Origin: Petrimonas mucosa
GTDB lineage: Bacteria > Bacteroidota > Bacteroidia > Bacteroidales > Dysgonomonadaceae
Assembly (NCBI RefSeq): GCF_900095795.1
Contig: NZ_LT608328.1
Coordinates: 2,907,001-2,971,000 of the forward strand
Direction of reading: 5' to 3'
Length of the DNA: 64,000 nucleotides
A program made the translations under genes and the position numbers. Within the stretch, counting starts at the first letter, position 1. The number at the start of each line of letters is the position of its first letter. Shown piece by piece: positions 34,693 to 47,199 of this stretch. Below the pieces are notes generated by a model. The model worked only from the letters and a program-made list of their open reading frames with translations. It was not told where the DNA came from and searched no databases.

Positions 34693-37600
34693 ATGGCATT
34701 TAGAAAAGAAAACAAGATAAAGAGTAACTTTTCAAAAATAACCATCAGTTTGGCATCTCCCGAACAAATACTGGAAAGTTCATTCGGCGAAGTGTTGAAA
34801 CCTGAGACCATCAACTACCGCACCTATAAACCGGAGCGCGACGGTTTGTTCTGCGAACGCATCTTTGGTCCCGTAAAGGACTATGAATGCCACTGCGGCA
34901 AATACAAACGGATCCGCTACAAGGGGATCGTCTGCGACCGTTGCGGTGTTGAGGTTACTGAAAAGAAAGTACGCCGTGAACGTACCGGACATATCCACCT
35001 GGTTGTCCCCGTGGCCCATATCTGGTATTTCAGGTCATTACCCAACAAGATAGGTTATCTGTTGGGTATTCCTACCAAGAAGCTGGACTCCATCATCTAT
35101 TACGAGAGGTATGTAGTGATTCAGCCGGGCGTGCTCGAAGACAAAGTGGCAGAGAAGGATCTGCTAAGCGAAGAGGAGTATCTCAACCTTCTGGATACGC
35201 TCCCGAAGGACAATCACCTGTTGGAGGACAGCGACCCCAACAAGTTCATTGCCAAGATGGGAGCCGAGGCTATCCTGGATATGCTGGAACGGATCAATCT
35301 CGACAAGCTGGCCAACCAGTTGCGTCACAGGGCTAACACCGATTCATCTCAGCAACGCAAGAATGAGGCATTGAAACAGCTTCAGGTTGTAGAGGCCTTC
35401 AGGGCATCCAAGAATGTGAACAAGCCTGAATGGATGATCATGAAGGTGATTCCGGTGATTCCTCCCGATCTGCGGCCATTGGTTCCATTGGATGGCGGAC
35501 GTTTTGCCACATCCGACCTGAACGATCTTTACCGTAGGGTCATCATCAGAAATAACCGTCTGAAGAGGCTGATCGATATCAAGGCTCCCGATGTGATTCT
35601 GCGCAACGAGAAGCGCATGTTGCAGGAGGCGGTAGACTCGCTGTTCGACAACTCGCGCAAATCGAGCGCCATCAAGACCGACTCGAACCGTCCGCTGAAA
35701 TCGCTTTCAGACAGTCTGAAAGGCAAACAGGGACGTTTCCGTCAGAACCTTCTCGGTAAACGTGTAGACTACTCTGCCCGTTCGGTCATCGTTGTCGGTC
35801 CCGAGCTGAAGATGCACGAGTGCGGTCTGCCCAAGGATATGGCTGCCGAACTCTACAAGCCGTTCATCATCCGCAAGCTTATCGAGCGGGGAATCGTGAA
35901 GACGGTTAAATCGGCCAAGAAGATTGTCGACCGGAAAGAACCGGTTGTATACGATATTCTGGAGTACGTGATGAAGGGACACCCCGTCCTGCTGAACCGT
36001 GCCCCTACACTGCACCGTCTGGGTATCCAGGCGTTCCAGCCCAAGCTGATCGAAGGCAAGGCCATCCAGCTTCACCCGCTATCCTGTACGGCATTCAACG
36101 CCGACTTCGATGGTGACCAGATGGCCGTTCACTTGCCGCTGGGCAATGAAGCCATTTTGGAGGCACAGGTGCTGATGCTCGCATCTCACAATATCCTCAA
36201 CCCCGCAAACGGCGCTCCCATCACCGTTCCGTCGCAAGACATGGTACTGGGATTGTACTACATCACCAAGATCCGCCCGGAAGCCAAGGGAGAGGGGATG
36301 ACCTTCTACGGCGAAGAGGAGGCCATCATTGCTTATAATGAAGGTAAAGTAGATATTCATGCGCTGGTAAACGTTGTGGTCGACGATATCGACGAAAACG
36401 GCAACCCGATCCGCAAGATGCACCAGACCACCGTCGGTCGTGTAATCACCAACGAGTACATTCCGAAGGAGGTGGGATATATCAACGAACTGCTCTCGAA
36501 GAAATCGCTCCGCGACATCATCGGAAAAGTGATCAAGACTTGCGGTGTGGCACGTACTGCCCAATACCTCGACGACATCAAGGACCTCGGTTACAAGATG
36601 GCGTTCAAGGGAGGCCTCTCGTTCAACCTCGAGGATGTGATCATCCCCAAGGAGAAGGAGGAGCTGATCCAGCAAGGTTATGCCGAAGTGGAGCAGATCA
36701 TGGAGAACTACAACATGGGGTTCATCACCTACAACGAGCGTTACAATCAGATCATCGATACATGGACCCATATCAACTCCAAGTTGTCTAACATCCTGAT
36801 GAAACAGCTTGCCGAGGACGACAAGGGTTTCAACTCCGTCTACATGATGCTCGATTCTGGAGCCCGTGGATCGCGTGAACAGATCCGCCAGCTTTCCGGT
36901 ATGCGTGGTCTTATGGCCAAACCGCAGAAGAGTGGAGCCGAAGGGGCACAGATCATCGAAAACCCCATTCTTTCGAACTTCAAGGAGGGACTTTCGGTGT
37001 TGGAGTACTTCATCTCTACGCACGGTGCCCGCAAGGGTCTTGCCGACACGGCTTTGAAGACTGCCGATGCCGGTTATCTGACCCGCCGTCTGGTAGACGT
37101 TTCACAAGATGTGATCATCACCGAAGTGGACTGCGGCACATTGCGCGGTCTGGCTGCCACGGCCATCAAGAACAACGATGAAGTTATCGCTTCGCTTTAC
37201 GAGCGTATTCTTGGACGTGTCTCCGTACACGATGTCCCCCACCCCACTACCGGCGAAATTCTGGTCAGTGCAGGTGAGGAGATCACGGAAGAGATTGCCG
37301 AGAAGATTGACAAGTCGCCCATCGAACGGGTCGAGATACGTTCGGTACTCACCTGCGAATCGCGTCACGGTGTCTGTGCAAAGTGTTACGGACGCAACCT
37401 GGCTACCGGCCAGATGGTACAGAAAGGTGAGGCGGTGGGTGTTATCGCCGCCCAGTCGATCGGTGAGCCGGGTACACAGCTGACTCTCCGGACATTCCAC
37501 GTGGGTGGTATCGCCTCCAACATCGCCGCCGAAAACCGGATCATCACCAAATACGACGGTATCCTGGAATTTGACGAGCTTCGTTACGTGGAGAGTCAGG

Positions 37601-38976
37601 ATGCTGAAGGCAAACCCTACAAGGTGGTGGTAAGCCGTCTGGTTGAAATGAGAATTATCGATCCCAACACCAAGATCGTGTTGCTTTCTCACAATATCCC
37701 CTACGGCTCCAAACTCTATTACAACGACAACGACAAGGTAAAGAAGGGCGATCTGATCTGCGAATGGGACCCGTTCAATGCGGTAATCATTTCGGAGGCA
37801 ACCGGTCGGATCAAGTTCGAGAACTTCCTGGAAGGTATCACCTACAAGGTGGAATCGGACGAGCAGACCGGTCTGAAGGAGAAGGTGATCATCGAGTCGC
37901 GTGACAAGACCAAAGCTCCATCGGCCCATATTGTAAACGAGAACGACGATATTCTCCGCACCTACACGCTACCACTTGGTGCCCACATCGTAAAGAATGA
38001 AAACGACGAGATCAGGGTGGGCGACGTACTGGTGAAGATTCCGCGTGCCGTCGGCAAATCGGGCGACATCACCGGAGGTCTTCCGCGCGTTACCGAACTG
38101 TTTGAGGCGCGCAACCCGTCCAACCCTGCAGTTGTATCTGAAATTGACGGTGAGGTATCGTTTGGAAAAATCAAACGTGGAAACCAGGAGATCTCCGTTA
38201 CATCCAAAACGGGTGAGGTAAAGAAATACCTCGTTCCGCTGTCGAAACAGATTCTTGTGCAGGAGAACGACTTTGTTCGTGCCGGCATGCCCCTGTCGGA
38301 CGGAGCCATCACTCCGGCCGATATCCTGGCGATCATGGGTCCCACGGCAGTTCAGGAATATATCGTGAACGAAGTACAGGACGTATATCGCCTGCAGGGT
38401 GTGAAGATCAACGACAAGCACTTCGAGGTGATTGTCCGTCAGATGATGCGCAAGGTTGAGGTGGTTGAGCCGGGAGATACCCGTTTCCTCGAACAGCAAC
38501 TTGTCGACAAGCACGAGATGATGGAAGAGAACGACCGCATCTGGGGCAAGAAGGTGATCGTCGATCCGGGAGATTCCCAGATTTTCGAACCGGGACAGAT
38601 TGTAACTGTCCGCAAACTGCGCGATGAGAACAGTTCGCTGAAACGGCGCGACCTGCGACTGGTGGAAGCACGTGATGCCATTCCCGCAACGGCCAACCAG
38701 GTATTGCAGGGTATCACCCGTGCTGCACTGCAGACTACCAGCTTCATGTCGGCCGCCTCGTTCCAGGAAACCACCAAGGTGTTGAACGATGCCGCCATCA
38801 ATGGAAAGGTAGACACGCTGGAGGGGTTGAAGGAGAACGTGATTTGCGGACACCTGATACCTGCCGGAACAGGTCTGCGCGAATACGACAAGATCATCGT
38901 AGGTTCAAAGGAGGATTTCGACAAGATGAATGTCGGCAGACGTTCATCCCTCTATCAGGAAGTAGAAGAGGCGTAA
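34693..38976 (+). CDS. rpoC: RNA polymerase subunit beta'
   Basis: 1427 residues, complete. N-terminal zinc ribbon with [38 protein letters not shown], catalytic NADFDGDQ with Mg-binding Asp471, Asp473 and Asp475, bridge helix and trigger loop ([40 protein letters not shown]). A second zinc site is present ([19 protein letters not shown]). Followed by a terminator at 39014. Confidence 0.99.
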   Translation: MAFRKENKIKSNFSKITISLASPEQILESSFGEVLKPETINYRTYKPERDGLFCERIFGPVKDYECHCGKYKRIRYKGIVCDRCGVEVTEKKVRRERTGHIHLVVPVAHIWYFRSLPNKIGYLLGIPTKKLDSIIYYERYVVIQPGVLEDKVAEKDLLSEEEYLNLLDTLPKDNHLLEDSDPNKFIAKMGAEAILDMLERINLDKLANQLRHRANTDSSQQRKNEALKQLQVVEAFRASKNVNKPEWMIMKVIPVIPPDLRPLVPLDGGRFATSDLNDLYRRVIIRNNRLKRLIDIKAPDVILRNEKRMLQEAVDSLFDNSRKSSAIKTDSNRPLKSLSDSLKGKQGRFRQNLLGKRVDYSARSVIVVGPELKMHECGLPKDMAAELYKPFIIRKLIERGIVKTVKSAKKIVDRKEPVVYDILEYVMKGHPVLLNRAPTLHRLGIQAFQPKLIEGKAIQLHPLSCTAFNADFDGDQMAVHLPLGNEAILEAQVLMLASHNILNPANGAPITVPSQDMVLGLYYITKIRPEAKGEGMTFYGEEEAIIAYNEGKVDIHALVNVVVDDIDENGNPIRKMHQTTVGRVITNEYIPKEVGYINELLSKKSLRDIIGKVIKTCGVARTAQYLDDIKDLGYKMAFKGGLSFNLEDVIIPKEKEELIQQGYAEVEQIMENYNMGFITYNERYNQIIDTWTHINSKLSNILMKQLAEDDKGFNSVYMMLDSGARGSREQIRQLSGMRGLMAKPQKSGAEGAQIIENPILSNFKEGLSVLEYFISTHGARKGLADTALKTADAGYLTRRLVDVSQDVIITEVDCGTLRGLAATAIKNNDEVIASLYERILGRVSVHDVPHPTTGEILVSAGEEITEEIAEKIDKSPIERVEIRSVLTCESRHGVCAKCYGRNLATGQMVQKGEAVGVIAAQSIGEPGTQLTLRTFHVGGIASNIAAENRIITKYDGILEFDELRYVESQDAEGKPYKVVVSRLVEMRIIDPNTKIVLLSHNIPYGSKLYYNDNDKVKKGDLICEWDPFNAVIISEATGRIKFENFLEGITYKVESDEQTGLKEKVIIESRDKTKAPSAHIVNENDDILRTYTLPLGAHIVKNENDEIRVGDVLVKIPRAVGKSGDITGGLPRVTELFEARNPSNPAVVSEIDGEVSFGKIKRGNQEISVTSKTGEVKKYLVPLSKQILVQENDFVRAGMPLSDGAITPADILAIMGPTAVQEYIVNEVQDVYRLQGVKINDKHFEVIVRQMMRKVEVVEPGDTRFLEQQLVDKHEMMEENDRIWGKKVIVDPGDSQIFEPGQIVTVRKLRDENSSLKRRDLRLVEARDAIPATANQVLQGITRAALQTTSFMSAASFQETTKVLNDAAINGKVDTLEGLKENVICGHLIPAGTGLREYDKIIVGSKEDFDKMNVGRRSSLYQEVEEA

Positions 38977-39013
38977 CGGGGAGACAACGGCCCCGTCGCC
39001 GGCTAACAATAAG

Positions 39014-39049
39014 AAACCCGCAGTTGGTATTGCACCGCCTGCGGGTTTT
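39014..39049 (+). terminator. Intrinsic terminator after rpoC
   Basis: AAACCCGCAG (39014-39023) and CTGCGGGTTT (39039-39048) form a perfect 10-bp stem around a 15-base loop, followed by T and then TTTTCTTGTTT overlap. It ends the rpo transcript ahead of the convergent pfp gene. Confidence 0.8.
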
Positions 39050-39084
39050 CTTGTTTATCTTCCCGACGAAGATGAGGGTTGATC

Positions 39085-40737
39085 CTATTTGCTCTTTTGC
39101 TCCAGTTGCAAAGTCTTGCTGGGCTGGTCGCACACTTCGGTCGGGCCGAAATACTGAATGGGTCCCGGATAGAGATAGCTGGTCTCGATGGCCCACTTTT
39201 CACGATTGCTGGCAAAATAGCGGAACGGATTGCCGTCGAGTTTGACCAGCGCTTTCTGGATAACCGGCTTCATTGCACCGTGACGACGCTCCATATTCAT
39301 CATCATTGTGATGGGTATGCCACCTGCAATCCATTCGCTGGCGGGAGCCGTGGTGTTGCGTACCGACGACATGTATCCGGTCTTACCTGCTGCAATCAGC
39401 ATCGAGGCGGTGTAGCCCAACGAATAACAGTAGTCGGCGTCGTAGTTGGACGGGGTGGCACAACGACCTTCATAACCGAAGAAATGGGTAATGGTAGCAA
39501 ATTTGCCCTTATATTTTCCCTCCTTCTTCCACTCGTCGAGCCTGGTCTTCACCATTTCTGCCAACAGTTTCTCCGTTTCTATCAAAGATACCTGTACGTT
39601 ACCGTGCGGGTCGCGGTCGAGCGTCAACTGACGGGCGACAGTCTCGGGTAGACTGGCATAAATTTCAGAATTTTTCGGTGAAAGCTTGCTGATGATATAG
39701 TCACGTTTTCCAGAGCGGCGAACCATATCAAACTCGGCCTGGTTGTGGGCCAGAAAATCGTTCAGCTCTGCAATCAGTGCCTTCATTGCGGGAATGAACT
39801 CAATCAGTCCTTCCGGAATCAGAACGGTACCGAAATTGAGCCCCTTCTCTGCGCGTTTGGCAACAATTGTAGCAATATCATTCACAACATCGTCGAGCGA
39901 TTGTTGTTTAGCTTCTACCTCTTCCGAAACGATACAGATATTGGGTTGTGTCTGCAACGCACATTCAAGGGCGATATGCGATGCAGAGCGCCCCATCAGC
40001 TTGATGAAATGCCAATATTTACGGGCCGAATTGCAGTCGCGCTGGATATTGCCGATCATCTCCGAATAGACCTTGCAGGCAGTATCAAAACCGAATGAGG
40101 TCTCGATCTGATCGTTTTTAAGGTCGCCGTCGATGGTTTTCGGGCAGCCGATAACCTGCACACCTGCATTGATCGATTTGTAATACTCGGCCAACACGCA
40201 AGCATTGGTATTTGAGTCGTCACCTCCAATGATAACCAGGGCTCCGATGTTGAGTTTCTTCAGAATTTCCAATCCCTTGTCGAACTGCTCCTTCTCTTCG
40301 AGCTTGGTACGGCCTGAACCGATAATATCAAAACCTCCCGTATTCCGGTATTCGTCGATAATATCTGCCGTGAGCTCCTTGTATTCATGATTTACCAATC
40401 CTGCAGGTCCCAGGATAAAACCATAGAGCCGGCTGTCGGGATTCAGTCGCTTGATGCCATCAAAAATTCCGGCAATCACGTTGTGTCCTCCGGGTGCCTG
40501 TCCCCCTGAGAGAATTACTCCCACGTTTACAGGATTTTCCAATCCCATCTCTCTCTGTGACTCTTCGAAAGTGATGATGGGCATACCATACGTATTTGGA
40601 AACAGTTTTTTTATCTCCTCCTGATCGCTTACCGATTCGGTAGCTGCACCCTCTTTGGGCTGCACATTACCCCTCAATACCTGCGGCATCTTCGGAACGT
40701 AGCTTGCCCGGGCAATTTGTAAAGCACTTTTTGACAT
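39085..40737 (-). CDS. pfp: Pyrophosphate-dependent 6-phosphofructokinase
   Basis: 550 residues, the long PPi-PFK form. [16 protein letters not shown] is the phosphate-binding start; GGDDS at residues 171-175 has Asp where ATP enzymes have Gly, and PKTIDGD at 199-205 has the Lys that marks pyrophosphate use. Reversibly phosphorylates fructose-6-phosphate with PPi in glycolysis, saving ATP. Preceded by a strong promoter and transcribed alone. Confidence 0.95.
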   Translation of the reverse strand: MSKSALQIARASYVPKMPQVLRGNVQPKEGAATESVSDQEEIKKLFPNTYGMPIITFEESQREMGLENPVNVGVILSGGQAPGGHNVIAGIFDGIKRLNPDSRLYGFILGPAGLVNHEYKELTADIIDEYRNTGGFDIIGSGRTKLEEKEQFDKGLEILKKLNIGALVIIGGDDSNTNACVLAEYYKSINAGVQVIGCPKTIDGDLKNDQIETSFGFDTACKVYSEMIGNIQRDCNSARKYWHFIKLMGRSASHIALECALQTQPNICIVSEEVEAKQQSLDDVVNDIATIVAKRAEKGLNFGTVLIPEGLIEFIPAMKALIAELNDFLAHNQAEFDMVRRSGKRDYIISKLSPKNSEIYASLPETVARQLTLDRDPHGNVQVSLIETEKLLAEMVKTRLDEWKKEGKYKGKFATITHFFGYEGRCATPSNYDADYCYSLGYTASMLIAAGKTGYMSSVRNTTAPASEWIAGGIPITMMMNMERRHGAMKPVIQKALVKLDGNPFRYFASNREKWAIETSYLYPGPIQYFGPTEVCDQPSKTLQLEQKSK

Positions 40738-40794
40738 CTTGTTCTAAAATTTAAAGGATTTATTTCTTGTTGATGGTTTAGCTGAAAAAGAGTC

Positions 40795-40825
40795 CAAATT
40801 TAGCATTTTTTTCTGAGATGCTCAA
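40795..40825 (-). promoter_or_regulatory. pfp promoter (TTG - 20 - TAAATTTG)
   Basis: On the minus strand TTG (40825-40823), 20 bases, TAAATTTG (40802-40795), a full consensus match about 57 bases before pfp. Confidence 0.75.
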
Positions 40826-40851
40826 GCAATAGGCAACGCTATTTTTCGGCA

Positions 40852-43152
40852 TCACTCCACTATCCTGAATTTGGCAAATTTCAACAACAACTGCTTCTGT
40901 CCAGCCGAGTCGAAAGTTACAAAAGCCCGCTTGTCACCTCCCAACAGCTCAATCGAGGTTACCACTCCCCTACCGAACCTTTCATGTTCGATCACATTTC
41001 CCACCATCAGCTGTTCAGCCGCTTCAGAGATCTTTGCTGATGAGCTGACGGCCGCTTGGAGAGGAACTCGCTTAACCGGTTGTGGCGGTGCAGGCGTCGC
41101 TCTTTCCGGCATGTTGCTCTCCCGGCGTTGTCGCATCGACTCCCAGAAACCATCGGCCGATCCTTCACGGGAGGTGGTCAACGTTTTCTGTTCCATCAGG
41201 AGGAAACGGGGATCAATATCTTTCAGGAACTGGCTCTCACGAGTAGGATTGGTGACTCCGTTCCTGAAACGGCTCCTGGCAAAGGTGATGGTACAGGTTT
41301 TCCTTGCCCGGGTTATTGCCACATAAAAGAGGCGCCGCTCCTCTTCAAGGCCCCTCGGCTCTGATTTGGCCATACTTGAAGGGAAAAGATCCTCTTCCAT
41401 CCCTACCACGAAGACATGATCGAATTCCAGACCCTTGGCCGTATGCACAGTCATCAGCGTGACTTTCTCCTTCTCGTCATCATCACCCATATCCTGATCT
41501 GTCAGGAGTGACACCTCCGAAAGGAAATCTACCAGCCGCACCGCATCATTGCCCTCCTCCTTTCTCTCCGATACAAACTCGTTGATTGCATTTACAAGCT
41601 CCTGGATGTTCTGAGTCCTGCTCATCCCCTCTGGAGTGAGATCTTCATAGGCCTCCCTGGCGATGCCCGTCTCCTTGATTACCATCTGCGCCAGTTCAAA
41701 CGCACTCATGGTCTCATTAGCTGCAATAAACCGGCCGATCATTTCGTGGAACAGACCAAGTTTACGGGCAGTACCGGCATTCACCTCCAAGTTATATTGC
41801 AACGGCGATGAGATCACTTCCCAAAGGCTGACATTATGCAGCCTTGCCTTTTCGCTTAATTTCCTCACCGTTACATCACCGATGCCCCTGGCAGGATAGT
41901 TCACGACACGTCTGAAGGCCTCCTCATCTCCGGGATTGACAATCAACCGGAAATAGCTGATGATATCCTTGATCTCCTTCCGCTGATAAAATGAGAGCCC
42001 TCCATAAATGATGTAGGGTATATTCTTCTTTCGTAACGACTCTTCAAAAATCCGCGACTGGGCATTTGTACGGTAAAGAATGGCAATATCCGAAAACCGG
42101 GCATGCTCCTCAAATCGCATCCGAGCAATCTTGTTGGCCACAATCACTCCCTCCTCAAAGTCGGAAAAGGCACTCACCACCTCTATCTTTTCCCCCTCCT
42201 CATTTTCCGAGAAAATCTCCTTGAATATCTGCTCCTTGTTCTTTTTTATAAGACTGTTGGCAGCATTTACGATATTTTTCGTCGACCGGTAATTTTGTTC
42301 CAGCTTGAAAATGCGTGTCTGCGGGAAAGTAGATTTGAACTTCAGAATATTATCGATATTGGCTCCACGGAACGAATAGATGCTTTGTGCATCATCACCC
42401 ACTACACATACGCGGTGATGCTCTCCGGCCAGCTGTTTTACGATGAGGTGTTGTGCAAAATTGGTATCCTGATACTCATCAACCAGGATGAACTGGAACC
42501 GGTTCCGGTAGTTTTCCAGTACATCGGGATTATCGCGCAGCAGGATATTGGTATAGAGCAACAAGTCGTCGAAATCCATGCTGTTAGCTGCCTTGAGCCT
42601 GTTCTGATAAAGCCGGTAGATCTCATGCAGCTGCGGTCGTTTGGCAAGTCGGTCGTACTCGATAATCTCACGGTTTTGTGCGTACATCCCGGGGGTCAGC
42701 AGGCCGTTCTTTGCACGCGATATCTGTCCATGAACCGCTCCGGGTCTGTAGACCTTGTCGTCAAGTTGCATCTCCTTGATGATGAGTCGCACCAGGTTGG
42801 CCGAATCGGAAGCATCGAAGATGGTAAAATTGGAAGTAAACCCGATCCTTTCGGCTTCGCTTCTCAACATGCGCGAAAAGATGGAGTGGAACGTCCCCAT
42901 CCAAAGCTGCCGAGCCTTCTTCTCTCCCACCAGCTCCGCAATCCGCGATTTCATCTCGCGGGCAGCCTTGTTGGTAAAAGTGAGGGCCAGGATATAGTAT
43001 GGCGGGAGTCCCTGCTCCAGCAGGTAAGCAATCTTGTATGTTAGCACACGGGTCTTTCCCGATCCTGCACCTGCAATGATCAGTGAGGGCCCGTCGCAAA
43101 ATTCAACGGCTTCACGTTGTCTCTGATTTAACTGACTGAGTAGATGTTCCAT
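40852..43152 (-). CDS. UvrD/PcrA-type ATP-dependent DNA helicase
   Basis: 766 residues. SF1A helicase motifs in order: Q motif LNQRQREAVEF, Walker A AGAGSGKTRVLTYK, LTFTNKAAREM (Ia), ILVDEYQDTNFAQ (II), GDDAQSIYSFRGA (III), LEQNYRSTKNI (IV), MTVHTAKGLEFDHVFVVGME (V), VAITRARKT (VI). The C-terminal Tudor-like end GNVIEHERFGRGVVTSIELL binds RNA polymerase in PcrA. Unwinds 3'-5' in nucleotide-excision repair and removes RecA or stalled complexes. Confidence 0.95.
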   Translation of the reverse strand: MEHLLSQLNQRQREAVEFCDGPSLIIAGAGSGKTRVLTYKIAYLLEQGLPPYYILALTFTNKAAREMKSRIAELVGEKKARQLWMGTFHSIFSRMLRSEAERIGFTSNFTIFDASDSANLVRLIIKEMQLDDKVYRPGAVHGQISRAKNGLLTPGMYAQNREIIEYDRLAKRPQLHEIYRLYQNRLKAANSMDFDDLLLYTNILLRDNPDVLENYRNRFQFILVDEYQDTNFAQHLIVKQLAGEHHRVCVVGDDAQSIYSFRGANIDNILKFKSTFPQTRIFKLEQNYRSTKNIVNAANSLIKKNKEQIFKEIFSENEEGEKIEVVSAFSDFEEGVIVANKIARMRFEEHARFSDIAILYRTNAQSRIFEESLRKKNIPYIIYGGLSFYQRKEIKDIISYFRLIVNPGDEEAFRRVVNYPARGIGDVTVRKLSEKARLHNVSLWEVISSPLQYNLEVNAGTARKLGLFHEMIGRFIAANETMSAFELAQMVIKETGIAREAYEDLTPEGMSRTQNIQELVNAINEFVSERKEEGNDAVRLVDFLSEVSLLTDQDMGDDDEKEKVTLMTVHTAKGLEFDHVFVVGMEEDLFPSSMAKSEPRGLEEERRLFYVAITRARKTCTITFARSRFRNGVTNPTRESQFLKDIDPRFLLMEQKTLTTSREGSADGFWESMRQRRESNMPERATPAPPQPVKRVPLQAAVSSSAKISEAAEQLMVGNVIEHERFGRGVVTSIELLGGDKRAFVTFDSAGQKQLLLKFAKFRIVE

Positions 43153-43201
43153 CTTTTCGAAGAATAGAATACAAAAATACGACTTTTAAACGTACTCTCA
43201 T

Positions 43202-43231
43202 AAAAAAACCGCTCTCGGTTGAGAACGGTTT
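43202..43231 (-). terminator. Terminator after the small beta-barrel gene
   Basis: Minus-strand arms AAACCGTTCTC and GAGAGCGGTTT (one T-G pair), loop AACC, followed by TTTT. It begins 26 bases after the stop at 43257. Confidence 0.8.
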
Positions 43232-43256
43232 CATCATGCGGTTGAACCTGCAGTTA

Positions 43257-43724
43257 TCAGAATCTGTATCGCAAACTGAGAGCCAGTCCTGCAAACCAAT
43301 AGTCGTTATAGTCGTTGGTAAAGTTAAACGAAGGCTTCCAGTCGAGCGATACCACAAAAGGGGCGGTAGGAAATGCATACTCGAGTCCGCCTATAAGATC
43401 TGCACCGAGGAGAAAACGACCACCATCATAATTTTTATAGTAGACGTTACCCAGGTGGGCTCCCAAACCCACATACCAGTCGAGTCCGGGTGCTCCCGGA
43501 AGCGGTTGCTGATATTCATACATTCCGGTCAGCTGAAAGTATCGAGGAGAGACGCTCAATAATCCCTCAAAAGCACTTGCCGGAGCAAAGAAGTGTTTCA
43601 GTGTAATACCGTTGTCATAACCTAATCTTGCACCAACAGCCGTAGTGTAGTTCTGCGCGCTTGCAGTCGTGGTTATTGCTGCAACTGCCAAGGCTGTAAC
43701 AATAAGAAAATTTCTAATTTTCAT
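43257..43724 (-). CDS. Small outer-membrane beta-barrel protein
   Basis: 155 residues. Signal peptide (residues 1-23, FLIVTALAVAAITTTASAQ). The mature part alternates hydrophobic and polar residues with many aromatic girdle residues (AVGARLGYDNGITLKHFF, YFQLTGMYEYQQPL, DWYVGLGAHLGNVYY, WFAGLALSLRYRF) and ends in Phe, the outer-membrane insertion signal. Predicted eight-stranded barrel; function unknown. It stands between uvrD and tdk with its own terminator. Confidence 0.75.
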   Translation of the reverse strand: MKIRNFLIVTALAVAAITTTASAQNYTTAVGARLGYDNGITLKHFFAPASAFEGLLSVSPRYFQLTGMYEYQQPLPGAPGLDWYVGLGAHLGNVYYKNYDGGRFLLGADLIGGLEYAFPTAPFVVSLDWKPSFNFTNDYNDYWFAGLALSLRYRF

Positions 43725-43828
43725 AAGTTAATGTTTTAAGTAAATGATTTCCCGTGCTATTTTAACACTTTCTTATTATAAACACACCGATTTGAAATTT
43801 GTTTACAACTGTAAAAAAAAGGTGGCGG

Positions 43829-44401
43829 TCACCTCCCCTTTTCATGCAAATAGCAATTCCTGCAAAGCGGCTGGTACTCCTGCATTTCTCCCAACATCAC
43901 CTGCTTCTCCCCCTCCACTATGCGGTGTGAATAGCTGGCCAGTGAACCGCATCTGACACAGATGGCATGCACCTTGGTCACATCATCGGCAATGGCACAC
44001 AAGGCAGGCATCGGCCCGAAGGGGACCCTTTTAAAATCCATATCGAGACCGGCCACAATAACACGGATGCCCTGATCGGCCAATTGCTGACAAACCTCGG
44101 CCAGTCCATTGTCAAAAAATTGAGCTTCGTCAATACCCACCACTTCAACTTCGGAAGAGAGCAGCAGGATATTGCTGGAGTGCTCCACGGGTGTTGAAGG
44201 GATGGAGTTCCTGTCGTGCGACACCACCTCCTCCTGTGAATAGCGGACATCTATGGCTGGTTTGAATATCTCTACCTCCTGACGGGCAATTTTTGCACGA
44301 CGCAACCGTCGCAGCAACTCCTCGGTCTTTCCGGAGAACATGGAACCGCAGATAACCTCGATACGTCCCTTGCAGTGAGTTTCCTTTGGATTGTTGTACA
44401 T
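43829..44401 (-). CDS. tdk: Thymidine kinase
   Basis: 190 residues. P-loop GSMFSGKT at 19-26, [13 protein letters not shown] (DEAQ motif), and the zinc lasso with [13 protein letters not shown] and CRNC. Type II thymidine kinase that phosphorylates thymidine for salvage. It starts 9 bases after the mutS stop on the same strand, so they are cotranscribed. Confidence 0.97.
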   Translation of the reverse strand: MYNNPKETHCKGRIEVICGSMFSGKTEELLRRLRRAKIARQEVEIFKPAIDVRYSQEEVVSHDRNSIPSTPVEHSSNILLLSSEVEVVGIDEAQFFDNGLAEVCQQLADQGIRVIVAGLDMDFKRVPFGPMPALCAIADDVTKVHAICVRCGSLASYSHRIVEGEKQVMLGEMQEYQPLCRNCYLHEKGR

Positions 44402-44410
44402 TTGATCTTT

Positions 44411-47029
44411 CTATTGCTTTCCTTTTACGATTTTTTTTATCTCGTTCAACTTATTCAATGCCTCAAGAGGTGTGAGGTTGTTTACGTCGAGGTTCAGGAT
44501 CTCGTCGCGGACCTGGCTCAGCACCGGATCATCCAGCTGGAAAAAACTGAGTTGATACCCCTCCCGATTCTCCACGATATCCTTGATCGGCTTATTGATT
44601 CCCTGTCTGCGATTTGCAGCCTCCATCTGTTGCAGGATCGCTTCCGACCGCTTGGTGATGCTTTGAGGCATCCCGGCCATCTTAGCGACATGAATACCGA
44701 AACTGTGTTCACTTCCACCAGGAACCAATTTTCTTAAAAAGATGACCTTGTTGTCTACCTCCTTCACGGCAACGTTGTAGTTTTTAATTCGCTTAAACGA
44801 TTTCTCCATCTCATTCAGCTCGTGATAGTGCGTAGCAAAGAGGGTCTTGGCTTTTGCCCGGGGATGTTCATGGATATATTCCACAATCGACCAGGCAATG
44901 GAGATCCCGTCGTAGGTACTTGTCCCCCTGCCCAACTCGTCGAAAAGCACCAGGCTTCGCTCGGTAATATTGTTAATGATATAGGCCGCCTCGTTCATCT
45001 CCACCATAAACGTGGATTCACCCAACGATATGTTGTCGGATGCGCCCACACGGGTAAAGATCTTGTCCACCAGCCCGATCTTCGCCGATTCTGCCGGAAC
45101 AAAACATCCGATTTGTGCCATGAGAGTTATCAGTGCGGTCTGACGAAGCAGTGCCGACTTTCCGGCCATATTGGGACCGGTAATGATGATGATCTGCTGT
45201 GTATCCCGATCGAGGTATACATCATTGGCTACATAGGGTTCGTCGGGAGGGAGCTGTTTTTCAATGACAGGGTGTCTACCGCCTTTGATATCGATCGCAT
45301 CCGAGTCGTTGATTTCGGGACGGATATATCTGTTCTCCCCGGCCACCTTGGCAAACGAGAGCAGGCAGTCTGCCCTTGCAATTACAGCAGCGTTACCCTG
45401 AATAGCAGGAATATATTCTAACAGGCTCTCAACAAGCGCATTGTAAAGTGTTGCCTCAACTATCGCAATTTTCTCTTCGGCTCCCAGAATTTTCTCCTCA
45501 TACGCTTTCAACTCTTCGGTAATGTATCGCTCTGCGTTTACCAGTGTCTGTTTCCGTATCCAGGTGTCGGGCACCTTATCCTTGTGGGTATTCCGCACCT
45601 CGATATAATATCCGAAGACATTGTTGAAGGCAATCTTCAGGGAGGGAATACCTGTCTCGTCAATTTTTTGCTGTTGAAGTTGAAGAAGATAGTCCTTGCC
45701 CGAGAAGGCTATGTTGCGCAATTCATCGAGCTGCTCATCCACTCCCTTTCTTATCACTCCCCCCTTATTCAGTTGCACTGGCGGATCAGGAACAATCTCC
45801 CGTTCTATCCGGTCGCGGATAGCGCTACAGGGATCCAGTTTCTCCCCCATCCCCCGGATAACGGCATTGTCAGACGAAAGGAAAGCCTCACGAATCGGTT
45901 CAATGGCCATTAATGCCACTTTCAACTGTACCACTTCGCGTGGGGAGATCCTGCCTACGGCTGCCTTGGAGATAATCCGTTCCAGATCACCGATCAGGGA
46001 AAGTTTCTCTTCCAGCAGACGTTTCAGTTCAGTTTCGCGAAAAAAATTCTCCACCACATCGAGACGCTCGTCGATCGACCGGACATCCTTCAGGGGAAAG
46101 ACCATCCATCGACGCAACATACGCGACCCCATGGGAGAGATGGTTTTATCCAGGATATTGAGGAGACTCTTTCCCCCTTCATTCATCGGTGTAATCAGTT
46201 CCAGGCTTCGGACCGTGAACTTGTCCAGTTTCACGTAACGGCTATCGTCGATCTGCCTGAGTGACGTAATGTGACTGATCTGGGTATGCTGGGTTATGTC
46301 GAGGTAATGCAAGATGGCTCCGGAGGCAACAATACCAAGAGTCAGGTGTTGCACTCCAAATCCCTTCAGATTCTTGGTTTTGAAGTGAGCCAACAACCTT
46401 TCGCGGGAGGCATCATCGGTAAAGATCCAATCATCCAGTTCATAGAACAGGTAGTCCTGCCCGAAATTCTCCCCAAACTTACGTTTACTGCCACGCTCAA
46501 TTAGAATCTCCTTGGGTGAAAAGCTGGAGAGCAGCTTGTCGGTCTCGTCCCTGTTCCCTTCGGTTGTGAGAAACTCACCTGTAGAAATATCGAGGAACGA
46601 GATCCCGAACAGCTTTCCGTCAGTTGAATAGAGGGCTGCAAGAAAATTGTTCTCCTTATGAACCAACACATTATCGTTAATGGAAACCCCTGGCGTAACC
46701 AGTTCAGTGATGCCACGTTTCACAATTGTCTTGGCAAGCTTTGGGTCCTCCAGCTGATCGCAGATAGCGACACGTTTTCCCGCCCTAACCAGTTTTGGCA
46801 GGTAGGTATCAAGGGCATGATGGGGAAATCCGGCCAATTCCACAAATTGGGCCGCTCCGTTGGCACGGCGTGTCAACGTTATTCCCAGAATCTCCGAAGC
46901 AGTAATCGCATCGTCTGAAAAGGTCTCATAGAAATCGCCCACCCTAAAGAGTAAAACAGCATCGGGATGTTGTCGTTTAATCTCGTTATACTGTTTCATC
47001 ATCGGGGTTTCAACTACCTGCCTGCTCAC
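44411..47029 (-). CDS. mutS: DNA mismatch repair protein MutS
   Basis: 872 residues. The first codon is GTG at 47029; conserved [20 protein letters not shown] begins a few residues later, so this start is plausible. Mismatch-recognition [13 protein letters not shown] (Phe-x-Glu wedge) in domain I, clamp and lever domains, then ATPase with Walker A GPNMAGKS (about residues 618-625), [20 protein letters not shown] and Walker [20 protein letters not shown]-terminal helix-turn-helix dimerises ([11 protein letters not shown]). Recognises mispairs and recruits MutL. A TATCTTTG box lies 124 bases upstream. Confidence 0.97.
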   Translation of the reverse strand: MSRQVVETPMMKQYNEIKRQHPDAVLLFRVGDFYETFSDDAITASEILGITLTRRANGAAQFVELAGFPHHALDTYLPKLVRAGKRVAICDQLEDPKLAKTIVKRGITELVTPGVSINDNVLVHKENNFLAALYSTDGKLFGISFLDISTGEFLTTEGNRDETDKLLSSFSPKEILIERGSKRKFGENFGQDYLFYELDDWIFTDDASRERLLAHFKTKNLKGFGVQHLTLGIVASGAILHYLDITQHTQISHITSLRQIDDSRYVKLDKFTVRSLELITPMNEGGKSLLNILDKTISPMGSRMLRRWMVFPLKDVRSIDERLDVVENFFRETELKRLLEEKLSLIGDLERIISKAAVGRISPREVVQLKVALMAIEPIREAFLSSDNAVIRGMGEKLDPCSAIRDRIEREIVPDPPVQLNKGGVIRKGVDEQLDELRNIAFSGKDYLLQLQQQKIDETGIPSLKIAFNNVFGYYIEVRNTHKDKVPDTWIRKQTLVNAERYITEELKAYEEKILGAEEKIAIVEATLYNALVESLLEYIPAIQGNAAVIARADCLLSFAKVAGENRYIRPEINDSDAIDIKGGRHPVIEKQLPPDEPYVANDVYLDRDTQQIIIITGPNMAGKSALLRQTALITLMAQIGCFVPAESAKIGLVDKIFTRVGASDNISLGESTFMVEMNEAAYIINNITERSLVLFDELGRGTSTYDGISIAWSIVEYIHEHPRAKAKTLFATHYHELNEMEKSFKRIKNYNVAVKEVDNKVIFLRKLVPGGSEHSFGIHVAKMAGMPQSITKRSEAILQQMEAANRRQGINKPIKDIVENREGYQLSFFQLDDPVLSQVRDEILNLDVNNLTPLEALNKLNEIKKIVKGKQ

Positions 47030-47152
47030 TGTTCTTTACAATTAAATGGATTGAATATTCCAGACCTTCCACGCCTGGAACAGGCTGTCCTGAATCCTTT
47101 GCAGCACTGTCCATACAATGGAGGATCTCTCCTCTCTTTTGAAAAAGGATAA

Positions 47153-47160
47153 CAAAGATA
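47153..47160 (-). promoter_or_regulatory. -7 box upstream of mutS-tdk
   Basis: TATCTTTG on the minus strand, 124 bases before the mutS start; no clear -33 element. Confidence 0.4.
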
Positions 47161-47199
47161 CTATTTTTTTGTTTTCTGACTTATGATTAATTCTCACCT

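Noticed and set aside
36079-37023. 314-codon open frame on the minus strand
   Set aside because: Lies wholly antisense inside rpoC, an intact and highly conserved gene; its His/Leu/Val/Asp-rich translation is a typical codon-bias shadow.
42103-43044. 313-codon open frame on the plus strand
   Set aside because: Antisense to the UvrD/PcrA helicase gene, whose motifs are all intact; no family recognised.
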